In this document: positions 24,637-33,155 of the stretch, piece after piece
Layout: every line of letters begins with the position of its first letter
How positions within the stretch are numbered: the first letter of the stretch is position 1
Assembly (NCBI GenBank): GCA_006844765.1
Contig: SPJV01000122.1
Coordinates: 1 to 52,653 of the forward strand
Length of the DNA: 52,653 nucleotides
Reading direction: 5' to 3'
Origin: Alphaproteobacteria bacterium
GTDB taxonomy: Bacteria > Pseudomonadota > Alphaproteobacteria > UBA8366 > Aestuariispiraceae
Notes under the pieces: generated by a model
The model's database searches: none
What the model was told of the DNA's origin: nothing
Seen by the model: only the letters and a program-made list of their open reading frames with translations
Position numbers and translations under genes: made by a program

Positions 24637-25274
24637 GCAACAACGCGGTCTATTCCCTCGCCGAAATTGAGGCGATGGCTCGAAAGGCTGCGCGGGGGGC
24701 GGGATATCCCTGGGGCCTCGCGGAAGAAGCAGGGCGTGGGGCCCGATGGCTCTGCGCCTGGGGGCAGGGCGGTGTTGAGGCCGTGGCCACCCATTTAGGC
24801 ACGCTTGGCGGCAGCGAACCGGATTTGAGCCATCAACGGGAGGAGACGGGCGGTTTGCACCTCACGGACGCTGTCCTCGCCGGTGCGTTGATTGCGGATC
24901 ATCTCGCGGAAGGAGAGGCTTCACCTATTGCATCGGGTGTCATTCTTTCGCCACTTTTGCTCGGCATAGTCGGCGCCGCATCGGAAGTTGCCGGGTTTCG
25001 CGTTGATCTCTCCTCCCCGGAAGGGACCTATCGCCTTGGCAAAGGTGGTCCTGTCCTGATGAGTGAGAAGGCGGAACCCGCAACAATTTCGGTGCGCGTA
25101 GAACAGGCATCTGGGTCAGAGACTGCCTCTTCTGGGTCGGCAAAGCAGTGGGCCGTTTCTGTTGATGCGGCACAATGGTCTGTGTTGGAGGGATATGCAC
25201 ATAAGACCTATGTACCCGCGACTGAGGCCTCTCGGGCTCTTGGCGCAGGCGCTGGTTTGAGTGACAATGACTGA
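24633..25274 (+). CDS. DUF3726-like protein
   Basis: A 213-residue protein with the N-terminal signature SLAEIEAMARKAARGAGY followed by PWGLAEEAGRGARWL, which I take to be DUF3726. No function is established for this family to my knowledge. The middle (HLTDAVLAGALIADHLAEGE) is hydrophobic but not clearly membrane-spanning. It ends the four-gene operon, and its ATG overlaps the preceding TGA. An in-frame upstream start gives 11 more residues but only reads back through the neighbour. A partner role with the 572-residue protein is inferred from the overlap. Confidence 0.7.
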   Translation: MSNNAVYSLAEIEAMARKAARGAGYPWGLAEEAGRGARWLCAWGQGGVEAVATHLGTLGGSEPDLSHQREETGGLHLTDAVLAGALIADHLAEGEASPIASGVILSPLLLGIVGAASEVAGFRVDLSSPEGTYRLGKGGPVLMSEKAEPATISVRVEQASGSETASSGSAKQWAVSVDAAQWSVLEGYAHKTYVPATEASRALGAGAGLSDND

Positions 25275-25291
25275 AGGTAACAACGATTGAT

Positions 25292-25335
25292 GGCGCGGAG
25301 CTGACCCGCGCCGAATAGGTGTGGGGACGTGATCC
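25292..25335 (+). promoter_or_regulatory. Structured 5' leader, second copy
   Basis: A GGCGCGG/CCGCGCC hairpin (25292-25312) is followed at once by GAATAGGTGTGGGGAC (25313-25328) and GTGATCC up to the ATG. It matches the leader at 1998-2039 in layout, spacing and sequence, while the genes behind are unrelated. GGGGA is the ribosome site. A shared post-transcriptional signal is possible. Confidence 0.45.
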
Positions 25336-26793
25336 ATGGGAACCGATCATAACGGGACACAGGCTAGACATGGCTGCGCGTATCGCGGGCCGGTCTGGTG
25401 TTCGATAGCGCTAACCGCCATGCTTGGCTTCGTGGTTCTTGGGACCGTGGGAGCTCATGCTCAGGACAGCGGCAGCAATGTGCCGGACAGCCTTTACCGC
25501 GACAGCAGCCCCGGCGTCTTTGAGCCCGAAGAGAAGAAAAAGAAGAAGAAGTCGGTCAACACATTCAAGGGCTATAATCAGGCAGATCCCAACGCCGTTC
25601 CGAATTTCCCGGCCCGCGATCCCGAGCCAGAGGCAGGTGGCGACCTGCAAGGCGCCATGATCGACCCCAGTGCGACTGCTGGCTGCGCCGAAGACGAGGA
25701 CGAAAAGAGCTGCGCGAAAAAAGCCGGCAGCCTAACCGGCCTCTCCAAGGAAGAGAAAAAACTCCTCAACGGGATGATTGGCGATGTGTTTGGTGGGACG
25801 TTGGGCGGTATTTCGGGCGGGAAAAAGACTCAGGAAGGAAACAAAGCCCAAATTCAGCTTGATAATCTAGAGTTAGCGGAACAAGCCCTTTTTCTCTACT
25901 CGGATGTTATGTTTGTGGAATCGATTCAAGGTGCTGGCGGTTTCTATCCCGTTGACGAAGTGCAGTTTGCAATACAGGCATTTGTTGAACCAATTTTTAG
26001 CGCTGCCAGAATGCAGAATTTCCCTTGGGCAGTTGTTGTGCCTGCACAGACGGGAGTTTTTAACGCCTTTGCTTTAGGTGCTGGGAAATTGGCTGTTTTC
26101 CCGGAAATGATTCGTTATATGGATCACCCATTCGAACTTATGGAGACAGTGGCTCACGAAGTGGGGCACGTAGATTTGGGCCACACGTCATCCTCTATGA
26201 TCGATGACATTAACACAGAGATATCAAAAGAGGATTTTGATCAAAACAAAATCAAGGCACTCAAGGCTTGGATTAGAAAGTATGAGGGCAAAAGTTTTTT
26301 TGAAAAACTGGATATGGGGATCGATATGCCCCCTTATTTGCACTTCAAAACGGACGCAGTGGTGAGGGCATTTGGCCGGGAGGAAGAGTTACAGGCTGAT
26401 AGTAATGTTGTCCCTGTTTTTTCTCGCTTTGGGATTGACATGCGGTATGCTGCAGTCGCGTACGCAAAAGTTCTCTTGTATGAATTGGATATTGGCGCGG
26501 GCGTCGCAACTTCCCCACGGGGAAGTACTCACCCGATTACTATTGATCGTTTGGATTGGATGTATGGGCATGCAACCAACCAAACCAGAAAACGAGGGAA
26601 TTCGAAGGTGAATTGGCCGGGATGGGCGACATTAAAGAAGTACTTCCCAACTCCGGAAGGCTACAAAACATCATTTGACGCAAACGGCGTTCCTTATGTT
26701 CGTGGTCTTTCGGTTCCAACGATCATACAGCGCTATAAAAAGCTTCAGCATGATAAGAAGGTTAAAGAGCATATAGTTGAAACTGCGCAGTGA
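25336..26793 (+). CDS. Exported M48-family zinc metalloprotease
   Basis: A zinc-dependent protease of the periplasm or envelope. A signal peptide with a long basic lead (hydrophobic ALTAMLGFVVLGTVGAHAQ, cleavage near residue 42) is followed by a low-complexity linker with KKKKKK and acidic runs. The protease domain carries HEVGH at residues 274-278 (zinc ligands and catalytic Glu) and the third ligand in EEELQAD near 350. Related proteins (BepA/LoiP) handle misfolded outer membrane proteins. The DNA of the first ~170 codons is GC-rich like the neighbours, whereas from about 25845 to the stop it is clearly AT-richer, so the catalytic part may be acquired. The 485-residue frame is uninterrupted. 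Confidence 0.82.
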   Translation: MGTDHNGTQARHGCAYRGPVWCSIALTAMLGFVVLGTVGAHAQDSGSNVPDSLYRDSSPGVFEPEEKKKKKKSVNTFKGYNQADPNAVPNFPARDPEPEAGGDLQGAMIDPSATAGCAEDEDEKSCAKKAGSLTGLSKEEKKLLNGMIGDVFGGTLGGISGGKKTQEGNKAQIQLDNLELAEQALFLYSDVMFVESIQGAGGFYPVDEVQFAIQAFVEPIFSAARMQNFPWAVVVPAQTGVFNAFALGAGKLAVFPEMIRYMDHPFELMETVAHEVGHVDLGHTSSSMIDDINTEISKEDFDQNKIKALKAWIRKYEGKSFFEKLDMGIDMPPYLHFKTDAVVRAFGREEELQADSNVVPVFSRFGIDMRYAAVAYAKVLLYELDIGAGVATSPRGSTHPITIDRLDWMYGHATNQTRKRGNSKVNWPGWATLKKYFPTPEGYKTSFDANGVPYVRGLSVPTIIQRYKKLQHDKKVKEHIVETAQ

Positions 26794-26864
26794 ATGAAAA
26801 GTTATTGTTCTGGGTTCTGTGCTGCTCATAGTATGGTAAAGTTTAGTATGCGGAGGTGGCGCAG

Positions 26865-27788
26865 TTGGCTGGTGAAACAATAAGTACAGCGTCGGAAACG
26901 ATCGTTTCTGCGGAGAAAATCACCGAAAACCTCGGCGAGAACCTGGAGCAGAATCTTGAATCTCTTGAGAAGATTCTGGATACCCTAATTGAATTTGCTG
27001 TTGCGTATGGCTTCCAGCTTTTGGGGGCTCTGGCCTTCCTGCTTGTCGGGTTGAAGGTGGCGAGTTTCGCGGGCGGCAAGGTTGCGGCGTTGGCGGAGCG
27101 GAAGAACCTGGACCAGACCTTGGCCCGGTTTGTTGGCTCCGTCGTGAAATTGGTGATCGTTGTTGTCCTGGTGATTATCACGCTGGGGAATTTCGGAATT
27201 TCCATCGCGCCGTTGATCGCCTTGGCTGGCGCTTCCGCCTTTGGGGCGACCTTGGCGATCCAGGGGCCGCTCAGCAACTATGGCGCTGGCTTATCGATCA
27301 TCCTGTCGCGCCCCTTTATCATCGGGAACACCATTTCCGTCCAGGGTGTTAGTGGTGTGGTAGACGATATCAAACTCGCGGCCACGGTCCTGGTTGGGGA
27401 GGATGGGGAGCGGATCACCATCCCGAATAAGGAAATCGTCGGGCAGGTCATTGTGAATTCCGAGGAAAGCCGGGTAGTCGAAACCAGAATCCCGGTCGAC
27501 GGGGATCAGGATATCGCGAAGGCGCTCGATATTCTCCGTGATGTGCTGAAGGCCTCCGACAAGATCGCGGAGACCCCGAAGCCGCATATCGGGATTCATG
27601 ATTTCACCTATGGCGGCGTGGTGATTGGCCTGCGCTATTGGGCCCCGAGCACCCATTACTTCGCCGTCCGGTATTCGGTGAATGACGCGGCGCGGATTGC
27701 CTTGCAGGCGGCGGGGATCCGGCTACTTCCGGCAAACATGCCGCTTGATCCAAAGGCGCTGTCAGGGGATGAGCCCCCACTTGGCTAG
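26865..27788 (+). CDS. Small-conductance mechanosensitive channel, MscS family
   Basis: A pressure-relief channel in the inner membrane. An amphipathic charged N-terminus (ENLGENLEQNLESLEKIL) precedes three hydrophobic helices. The pore-lining helix region ASAFGATLAIQGPLSNYGAG shows the Gly/Ala packing pattern of MscS. The beta domain has RPFIIGNTISVQGVSGVVDDI and TIPNKEIVGQVIVN, followed by the C-terminal alpha-beta domain. The TTG start has CGGAGG ending 8 nt upstream; a GTG at 26856 overlaps that ribosome site and is less likely. The length of about 307 residues is typical of the core family. panC follows after 91 bp. Confidence 0.9.
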   Translation: MAGETISTASETIVSAEKITENLGENLEQNLESLEKILDTLIEFAVAYGFQLLGALAFLLVGLKVASFAGGKVAALAERKNLDQTLARFVGSVVKLVIVVVLVIITLGNFGISIAPLIALAGASAFGATLAIQGPLSNYGAGLSIILSRPFIIGNTISVQGVSGVVDDIKLAATVLVGEDGERITIPNKEIVGQVIVNSEESRVVETRIPVDGDQDIAKALDILRDVLKASDKIAETPKPHIGIHDFTYGGVVIGLRYWAPSTHYFAVRYSVNDAARIALQAAGIRLLPANMPLDPKALSGDEPPLG

Positions 27789-27879
27789 TTGGGCTAGGCG
27801 CGGACGATCCACTGCAACATGTTGCACTGCGAAAATCTTCCGGTTAGTGTCCGCGCTCCACGCTTGCGGGGGCGAGGCT

Positions 27880-28728
27880 ATGACATCTGGTATTGAAGTC
27901 ATTCAGAGCATTGAGGCACTGCGCCGGACTATCACGCAGGCGCGTCGTGACGGGCATCGCATCGGCTATGTCCCCACCATGGGCGGCCTGCATCAAGGCC
28001 ATGCCGCATTGGTCGAGAAGGGGCTGGAGCGGGCCAATTTCGTCGGCGCCTCAATCTTCGTAAATCCCAAGCAGTTTGATAATTCGGATGAGGTGGCAAC
28101 CTACCCAGCTGGCTTCGAGGATGACCTCGCGCTGCTAGAGGCCGCAGGCGCGCGCTTTGTCTTCGCCCCGGAGCAGGACGAAATTTATCCGCAGGGCTTT
28201 GATACCAGCGTTACGGTGGATGATCTTGCGGCCCCCCTCTGTGGTGCGCACCGGCCGGGCCATTTCGATGGCGTTTCAACGGTCGTGACCAAGCTTCTGA
28301 TGCAATGCATGCCCGATGTCGCCGTCTTTGGAGAGAAGGACTTTCAACAGCTTCGCATCATACAGAAACTGGTGCAGGATTTGGATATTCCGGTGGAAAT
28401 CCTCCCATGCCCGACGGTACGGGAAACCGATGGCCTCGCCTGCTCGTCACGCAACCGCTATCTGACAGAGGCGGAGCGGGCTCTGGCACCGATGCTGAAT
28501 CCAAAATTGGTTGAGGCCCGCGAGGCATTGATCCGAAGGGAACCCGCCGCCAGCGTCTCCCGTAATGTCATTGCGCAGCTGACAGACGCGGGCTTTGGCT
28601 CGGTCGAGTATTTTGAGCTCCGCGCCGAAGACGATTTACGCCTTCTCACCGCGCCGGGAGCGCCCGCCCGTCTCTTCGCTGCGGCCTGGTTGGGAGAGGC
28701 GCGGCTGATTGATAATCTGCCGGTATAG
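27880..28728 (+). CDS. panC: Pantoate--beta-alanine ligase (pantothenate synthetase)
   Basis: ATP-dependent joining of pantoate and beta-alanine to pantothenate, the precursor of coenzyme A. It belongs to the nucleotidyltransferase fold with the HIGH-like motif HQGH at 38-41 after YVPTMGGL. Other signatures are SIFVNPKQF, DVAVFGEKDFQQL, RETDGLACSSRNRYL (KMSKS region) and the C-terminal dimerisation domain. The ATG has GGGGCGAGG upstream. A longer frame upstream is only low-complexity intergenic DNA. The length of 282 residues is normal. It is convergent with the mttB gene over 53 bp that hold an imperfect GC-rich hairpin without a U tract. Confidence 0.95.
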   Translation: MTSGIEVIQSIEALRRTITQARRDGHRIGYVPTMGGLHQGHAALVEKGLERANFVGASIFVNPKQFDNSDEVATYPAGFEDDLALLEAAGARFVFAPEQDEIYPQGFDTSVTVDDLAAPLCGAHRPGHFDGVSTVVTKLLMQCMPDVAVFGEKDFQQLRIIQKLVQDLDIPVEILPCPTVRETDGLACSSRNRYLTEAERALAPMLNPKLVEAREALIRREPAASVSRNVIAQLTDAGFGSVEYFELRAEDDLRLLTAPGAPARLFAAAWLGEARLIDNLPV

Positions 28729-28781
28729 CCGCGCCTTTCAAACCCACCGGCGCCATAATGCGCGGTGGATGGTCTTGGTTC

Positions 28782-30368
28782 TCAAATATTCGAATCTGGC
28801 ACTTCGGCTTTCTTGCGGGCGATAAAGTCCTGCAGGGCTTCGTCAACGCCGGCGTCGATGGCCGGGGCTTCGTAGTCCGACAGCATCTTCTTCCATTGCG
28901 CGTTGGCCCGTTGGTTCATGTCCTTCTCGCCCTCGGACTGCCATTGCTCGAAAGAGTTATTGTCGGCGAGGGGGGAGCGGTAGAAAGCGGTTTCGAAATT
29001 GCGTTGGGTGTGGGCGCAGCCGAGATAGTGGTTGCCCGGCCCGACTTCCCGCACAGCGTCCAGGCCTTGACCGTTTTCGCTCAAGTCTACGCCTTCCAGA
29101 AGCTTCACGATCATGGCGCATTGGTCCGCATCCATGACGAATTTCTCGTAACCCATGGCGAGGCCACCTTCCAGCCAACCGGCCGCATGGAGCATGAAGT
29201 TGACGCCGCCGAGTGCCGCTGTCTGCAACGTGTTCGCCGCTTCATAGGCTGCCTGTCCATCGGCTATCTTGGAGCCGGTGAACCCGCCGCCGGAGCGGAA
29301 GGGAACGCCGAGCCGCCGCGCCAATTGGGCCGCACCATAAAGCACGAGAGAGGGCTCCGGCGTGCCGAAGGTCGGCGCCCCGGATTGCATGGAGATGGAG
29401 GACGCGAAGGTCCCGAAGATGACCGGAGAGCCGGGGCGGACCAACTGGGTCAGCGCCATGCCGGCCAGCGCTTCGGCATAGAGCTGCGCCAGCGTGCCAC
29501 CGACAGTCACCGGGCTCATTGCGCCGGCCAGGATGAAGGGGGAGACAACACAGCCCTGGTTGTTGCGCGCATAGACCTTCAACGCGCCCAGCATGGTGTC
29601 ATCCCATACCATCGGTGAGTTGGCGTTGATCAGATTGACCACAACACAGTTCTGATCGACGAATTCGGCGCCGAACAGGATTTTCAGCATCTCGATTGTG
29701 TCTCCCGCCCGTTCCGGTGCGGTGACCGACCCCATGAAGGGTTTGTCGGAATAGCGCATATGGGCATAGACCATGTCGAGATGGCGTTTATTGACCGGCA
29801 AATCCACCGGCTCACATACCGTTCCACCTGAATGGTGCAGGCCCGGCGACATATAGGCGAGCTTCACAAAGTTCTGGAAATCCTCAATCGTGGCGTAGCG
29901 GCGCCCGCCATCATTGTCGCGCACGAAGGGAGGACCGTAGGCCGGCACCAGAACGGTGTTGCCTTCACCCATCTTGACGGAGCGCTCCGGGTTCCGGGCG
30001 TGCTGGGTGATTAAGGAAGGGGCCGTCGCCTGGATCAATTGCTTGCACAGGCCGGGTTCGAAACGCACGCGCTCCCCTTGGACATCCGCGCCGGCATCAC
30101 GCCAGATCTGCAACACTTCTTCATCCGCCCGGAAGTCGAGGCCGATTTCCTGCAGGATCGTATCGGCATTGCGCTCGATCGTGTCGAGGCCTTCTTCATT
30201 CAGGACTTCGAAATAGCCGATTTTGCGGGTGATATAAGCCGGCGCCTTTGCGCCACCTGCTGCCCGCGCAGCCTGACGTCCGGCGCGCCCTCCACCGGCG
30301 CCACGTCCGCGCCGTCCTCCCCGTTCAGAACCGCCTGCAGCACCACCCGTGTTTTCGACATCGTTCAT
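28782..30368 (-). CDS. MttB-family methyltransferase (non-pyrrolysine trimethylamine methyltransferase homologue)
   Basis: A TIM-barrel enzyme that transfers a methyl group from a methylated amine or betaine to a cobalt corrinoid protein. It has 528 residues with no in-frame amber codon, so it belongs to the widespread non-pyrrolysine branch (as in the glycine betaine methyltransferase MtgB). Typical regions are VLVPAYGPPFVRDNDGGRR, HHSGGTVCEPVDLP, AGAMSPVTVGGTLAQLYAEA and GWLEGGLAMGYEKFVMDADQ. Residues 2-42 are an Arg/Gly/Ala-rich, probably disordered leader. No corrinoid protein gene lies in the window. The two FAD/GcvT fusion genes 3-8 kb away would be natural partners for demethylation of betaine-type compounds; that link is inferred. 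Confidence 0.88.
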   Translation of the reverse strand: MNDVENTGGAAGGSERGGRRGRGAGGGRAGRQAARAAGGAKAPAYITRKIGYFEVLNEEGLDTIERNADTILQEIGLDFRADEEVLQIWRDAGADVQGERVRFEPGLCKQLIQATAPSLITQHARNPERSVKMGEGNTVLVPAYGPPFVRDNDGGRRYATIEDFQNFVKLAYMSPGLHHSGGTVCEPVDLPVNKRHLDMVYAHMRYSDKPFMGSVTAPERAGDTIEMLKILFGAEFVDQNCVVVNLINANSPMVWDDTMLGALKVYARNNQGCVVSPFILAGAMSPVTVGGTLAQLYAEALAGMALTQLVRPGSPVIFGTFASSISMQSGAPTFGTPEPSLVLYGAAQLARRLGVPFRSGGGFTGSKIADGQAAYEAANTLQTAALGGVNFMLHAAGWLEGGLAMGYEKFVMDADQCAMIVKLLEGVDLSENGQGLDAVREVGPGNHYLGCAHTQRNFETAFYRSPLADNNSFEQWQSEGEKDMNQRANAQWKKMLSDYEAPAIDAGVDEALQDFIARKKAEVPDSNI

Positions 30369-30615
30369 GCGCGTCTTTCGCCTTTCGAGCTTGCATTTGG
30401 ATGCGCTTGTCGGGGCCCGCGCACCAAGGACCGTTAAGTCTCTTTCTTGCGCTTAGCTGTGGTGCAAAAATTTCACCTTTGCGACATCCATGCTCAACGA
30501 AGCGTCATGTGGGCAGCTCCAAAGACGTATTGTATCGAAGGTTGGTACTCACATATTCTAACAAGGCTCGAAACTGACCTTTTATGACTGCCGACCACCA
30601 GAAGGATTATGACCT

Positions 30616-31836
30616 GTGGCAAATGCCGATCTTTCGACGACAAAATATGATGATCTCCTAAATTGGCTCTTCGCGCGGGCTTTTGGGGAGGATGATGTCG
30701 AGACGCTTTTGGCGGCGCTGGGGGATAAGCTTTATGAGTTGGGGATGACGTTCCAACGGATCCATATCGGCGTGCAACGACGCCACCCCCTTTATGCCGT
30801 TGGCGCCTATACTTTGCGACCGGGCGAACCGGTAGAGGTGGACTATTATGCGCGCGGTGTCACCAAAGGCGCGAACCAGGGGGAAATGTGGGTGAAGAGC
30901 CCCATGCGCTGGGTGTATGAAAGCGGGGAAGATGAAGGGTTCTTGAATTTGGAGGAGGGCGGCCGGTCCGATGATTTCCCGATGCTGAAGGCGGCGCGGG
31001 AGAATGGCGCGACCGGATATCTGCTGCATATGTCAGGACTCGGCCCGCGAGACATGGCGATGGAAGATCAAGAAGGGATCGCGCTCAGTTACATCACTGA
31101 TATGCCCGGCGGATTTTCGGAAGAGAACCTCGCCTTCATGCGCCGTCTCCGCCTGCCGCTCGCCAGCTATGTGAAGGGGCTCTGCCAGCGGCGATTGGTT
31201 CAGGACATTCTAGATGCTTATCTCGGCAGTCTGTCCGGTACGCGCGTTCTGGAGGGACAGACCCAGCGTGGGGATGGCGATATGATCGACGCCGTGATCG
31301 TGTTCTCCGACCTGCGGGGGTCCTCGTCATTGGCGGAGCATTATGGGATGGAAGGCTTCCTTGATGTCCTTAACCGCTATTTCGAGATTACGGCGGGTGC
31401 TGTCATGGATCACGGTGGCGAGGTTCTGCGCTTCATCGGCGATGCCTCTTTGGCGATCTTTCCCTATGACAATTTCGGCTGTCCGAAGGATGCCTGTGCC
31501 AAGGCGCTGGGGGCAGCCAGGGATGCGGTCGCGCGTGGCAAGGCGATGAATGCGGAGCGGGAGGCCGCGGGAGACCTGCCCATCGGTTTCGGCATCGGCC
31601 TGCATGTCGGGACCGTCATGTACGGCAATATCGGCACCCCCGACCGCATCGAATTCTCCGTCATCGGCCGCGCCGCGAACGAAGCCGCCCGTATCGAATC
31701 CAAATGCAAGGACTTGAACCGCCAAATCCTAGCCTCCGGCGCTTTCGCCGCTTTGACTGACGCTGACTGGCAAAGCCACGGAGAATTCGAACTTAGGAAT
31801 ATCGGTGAGGCGATGGAAATCGTCTCGGTGAACTAG
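30616..31836 (+). CDS. Class III adenylate/guanylate cyclase with unknown N-terminal domain
   Basis: Makes a cyclic nucleotide from ATP or GTP. The catalytic domain spans about residues 225-405: metal-binding Asp232 (FSDLRGSS) and Asp276 (FIGDASLAIF), and the transition-state pair Asn355 and Arg359 (NEAAR). The base-specifying position in RIEFSVIG deviates from the common D-Y-T pattern, so ATP versus GTP use is not clear. The N-terminal ~200 residues (FQRIHIGVQRRHPLYAVGAY) resemble the sensor-like domain common before alphaproteobacterial cyclases, perhaps GAF-like. GTG start with GAAGG 10 nt upstream. No membrane segment. Confidence 0.88.
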   Translation: MANADLSTTKYDDLLNWLFARAFGEDDVETLLAALGDKLYELGMTFQRIHIGVQRRHPLYAVGAYTLRPGEPVEVDYYARGVTKGANQGEMWVKSPMRWVYESGEDEGFLNLEEGGRSDDFPMLKAARENGATGYLLHMSGLGPRDMAMEDQEGIALSYITDMPGGFSEENLAFMRRLRLPLASYVKGLCQRRLVQDILDAYLGSLSGTRVLEGQTQRGDGDMIDAVIVFSDLRGSSSLAEHYGMEGFLDVLNRYFEITAGAVMDHGGEVLRFIGDASLAIFPYDNFGCPKDACAKALGAARDAVARGKAMNAEREAAGDLPIGFGIGLHVGTVMYGNIGTPDRIEFSVIGRAANEAARIESKCKDLNRQILASGAFAALTDADWQSHGEFELRNIGEAMEIVSVN

Positions 31837-31875
31837 ATCGGCGGGTGACTGATGGGGGCAGCTCGATCCTATCCA

Positions 31876-31918
31876 TCAGTTTGGGCCAGTCGTCAGTTCG
31901 GGCCAGTCTTCAGTTCAG
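31876..31918. repeat. 17-bp tandem repeat, about 2.5 copies
   Basis: TCAGTTTGGGCCAGTCG (31876-31892), TCAGTTCGGGCCAGTCT (31893-31909) and a partial TCAGTTCAG (31910-31918) stand head to tail in the gap between the convergent cyclase and PPK2 genes. Two mismatches separate the full copies. Too short and too few for a CRISPR; probably replication slippage. Confidence 0.75.
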
Positions 31919-31942
31919 AAACGAGTAGGCTCATACATCGCG

Positions 31943-31976
31943 CGGGCGGGAAATCTGCTTCAGATACTCCCGCCCG
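31943..31976. terminator. Long GC-rich hairpin between convergent genes
   Basis: CGGGCGGGA (31943-31951) pairs with TCCCGCCCG (31968-31976), and inside it ATCTG pairs with CAGAT around CTT, making about 14 bp with one small bulge. No U tract follows on either strand. A bidirectional transcription-ending or mRNA-protecting hairpin is likely for the cyclase and PPK2 mRNAs. Confidence 0.6.
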
Positions 31977-32000
31977 TCGCGTGCCACCTGGGGCGCGTGC

Positions 32001-32918
32001 TTAGAAAGTGTCGGGGACGTAGAGTTTCTTTGGCAGCACCTTGCGTTCGTAGTTCGGGTTGAAGACGCGGTCTGGCAGATGGACTTCCTCCCGCTCGACC
32101 TCTTCATAGGGGATCTGTTGCAGCATGTGGTGGATCGTGTTCAGACGGGCACGTTTCTTGTCATTGCCTTCGACGATGAACCAAGGCGCTTCCGGGATGT
32201 TCGTGCGCTCGAACATCTCTTCCTTGGCATGCGTATATTCCTCCCACCGGACGCGCGATTGCAGGTCCATGGGGCTGAGCTTCCATTGTTTCATCGGATC
32301 ATGGATGCGCATCAAGAAGCGTAGCTGCTGTTCCTGGTCGGTGATGGAGAACCAGTATTTCATCAGTTTCATACCGGACCGGACCAGTGCGCGCTCAAAT
32401 TCAGGCACATCGCGGAAGAACTGTTCGACCTGGTCGGGTGATGCGAAGCCCATGACCCGCTCAACGCCGGCGCGGTTATACCAGGAGCGGTCGAACAACA
32501 CGATCTGACCACCGGCCGGCAGATGCGGCACGTAGCGCTGGAAATACCATTGGGACTTTTCCAGATCGGTCGGGGCGGGCAGGGCGACAACACGGCAGAC
32601 GCGCGGATTAAGGCGCTGCATGATCCGCTTGATCACGCCACCTTTCCCGGCAGCGTCCCGGCCTTCAAAGATAATCGCAAGTTTATAGCCTGTCTTAACA
32701 ACCCAATCCTGCAACTTCACGAGTTCCGCTTGAAGGTGAAACAGCTCCCGAAAATAGGTTTTCCGGTCCAGCTCAGACGTATGTTGCAGATTGGCGATTG
32801 TTTCGAGTTCGCGGGCAATGCGGATGTCGTCGAGCTCTATTTCCAGCTCCTCGTCAAAGCTGTCGCGCAATTCCGCAGAGACCCAGTCGTCTCCGCCCTT
32901 GGGATCCTGTTCACTCAT
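32001..32918 (-). CDS. ppk2: Polyphosphate kinase 2
   Basis: Uses polyphosphate to phosphorylate nucleoside diphosphates (or the reverse), linking energy storage with nucleotide pools. P-loop FEGRDAAGKGGVIKRI near residues 84-99, then the lid and base regions RVVALPAPTDLEKSQWYFQRY, Walker B/Arg region IVLFDRSWYNRAGVERVMGF and WEEYTHAKEEMFERT. The single-domain size, about 305 residues, is that of PPK2 class I proteins. The second ATG (MSEQDP) is chosen because AAGG stands 7 nt before it; an earlier in-frame start adds 12 unrelated residues. It is divergent from the first dimethylglycine-dehydrogenase-like gene. Confidence 0.93.
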   Translation of the reverse strand: MSEQDPKGGDDWVSAELRDSFDEELEIELDDIRIARELETIANLQHTSELDRKTYFRELFHLQAELVKLQDWVVKTGYKLAIIFEGRDAAGKGGVIKRIMQRLNPRVCRVVALPAPTDLEKSQWYFQRYVPHLPAGGQIVLFDRSWYNRAGVERVMGFASPDQVEQFFRDVPEFERALVRSGMKLMKYWFSITDQEQQLRFLMRIHDPMKQWKLSPMDLQSRVRWEEYTHAKEEMFERTNIPEAPWFIVEGNDKKRARLNTIHHMLQQIPYEEVEREEVHLPDRVFNPNYERKVLPKKLYVPDTF

Positions 32919-33155
32919 CATGGCACCTTGGGAGTTGGGATTTTGACAATACACGCGTTTATTTTACGCGATTAGTCCCTGGATTCAGAAAGACAGTTTC
33001 ATGAAATTATCCAGGGTGGCCATCGCGGGGCTAACGCCGCAAGCGCGGCCAATCATGTCGCGGAATTAAAAGCGCGAAAGAGCGTGTCGGATGACGATGC
33101 GCGGATGATGGGGAAGGCTGGATTCCCCCTGTGCATTATCAGTCGGAGAAAGTCA

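Noticed and set aside
27682..27879. 66-residue N-terminal extension of PanC
   Set aside because: Overlaps the MscS gene end and the intergenic DNA, is Arg/Cys-rich, and the ATG at 27880 has a good ribosome site and the family start.
28758..29618. 286-residue plus-strand open frame opposite mttB
   Set aside because: It looks moderately protein-like, but it is fully antisense to the MttB homologue and its residues mirror that gene's codon bias.
28782..30368. Pyrrolysine-containing MttB
   Set aside because: No in-frame amber codon occurs, and the protein aligns with the non-pyrrolysine branch.
31876..31918. CRISPR-like repeat
   Set aside because: Units are directly abutting with no spacers and only 2.5 copies.
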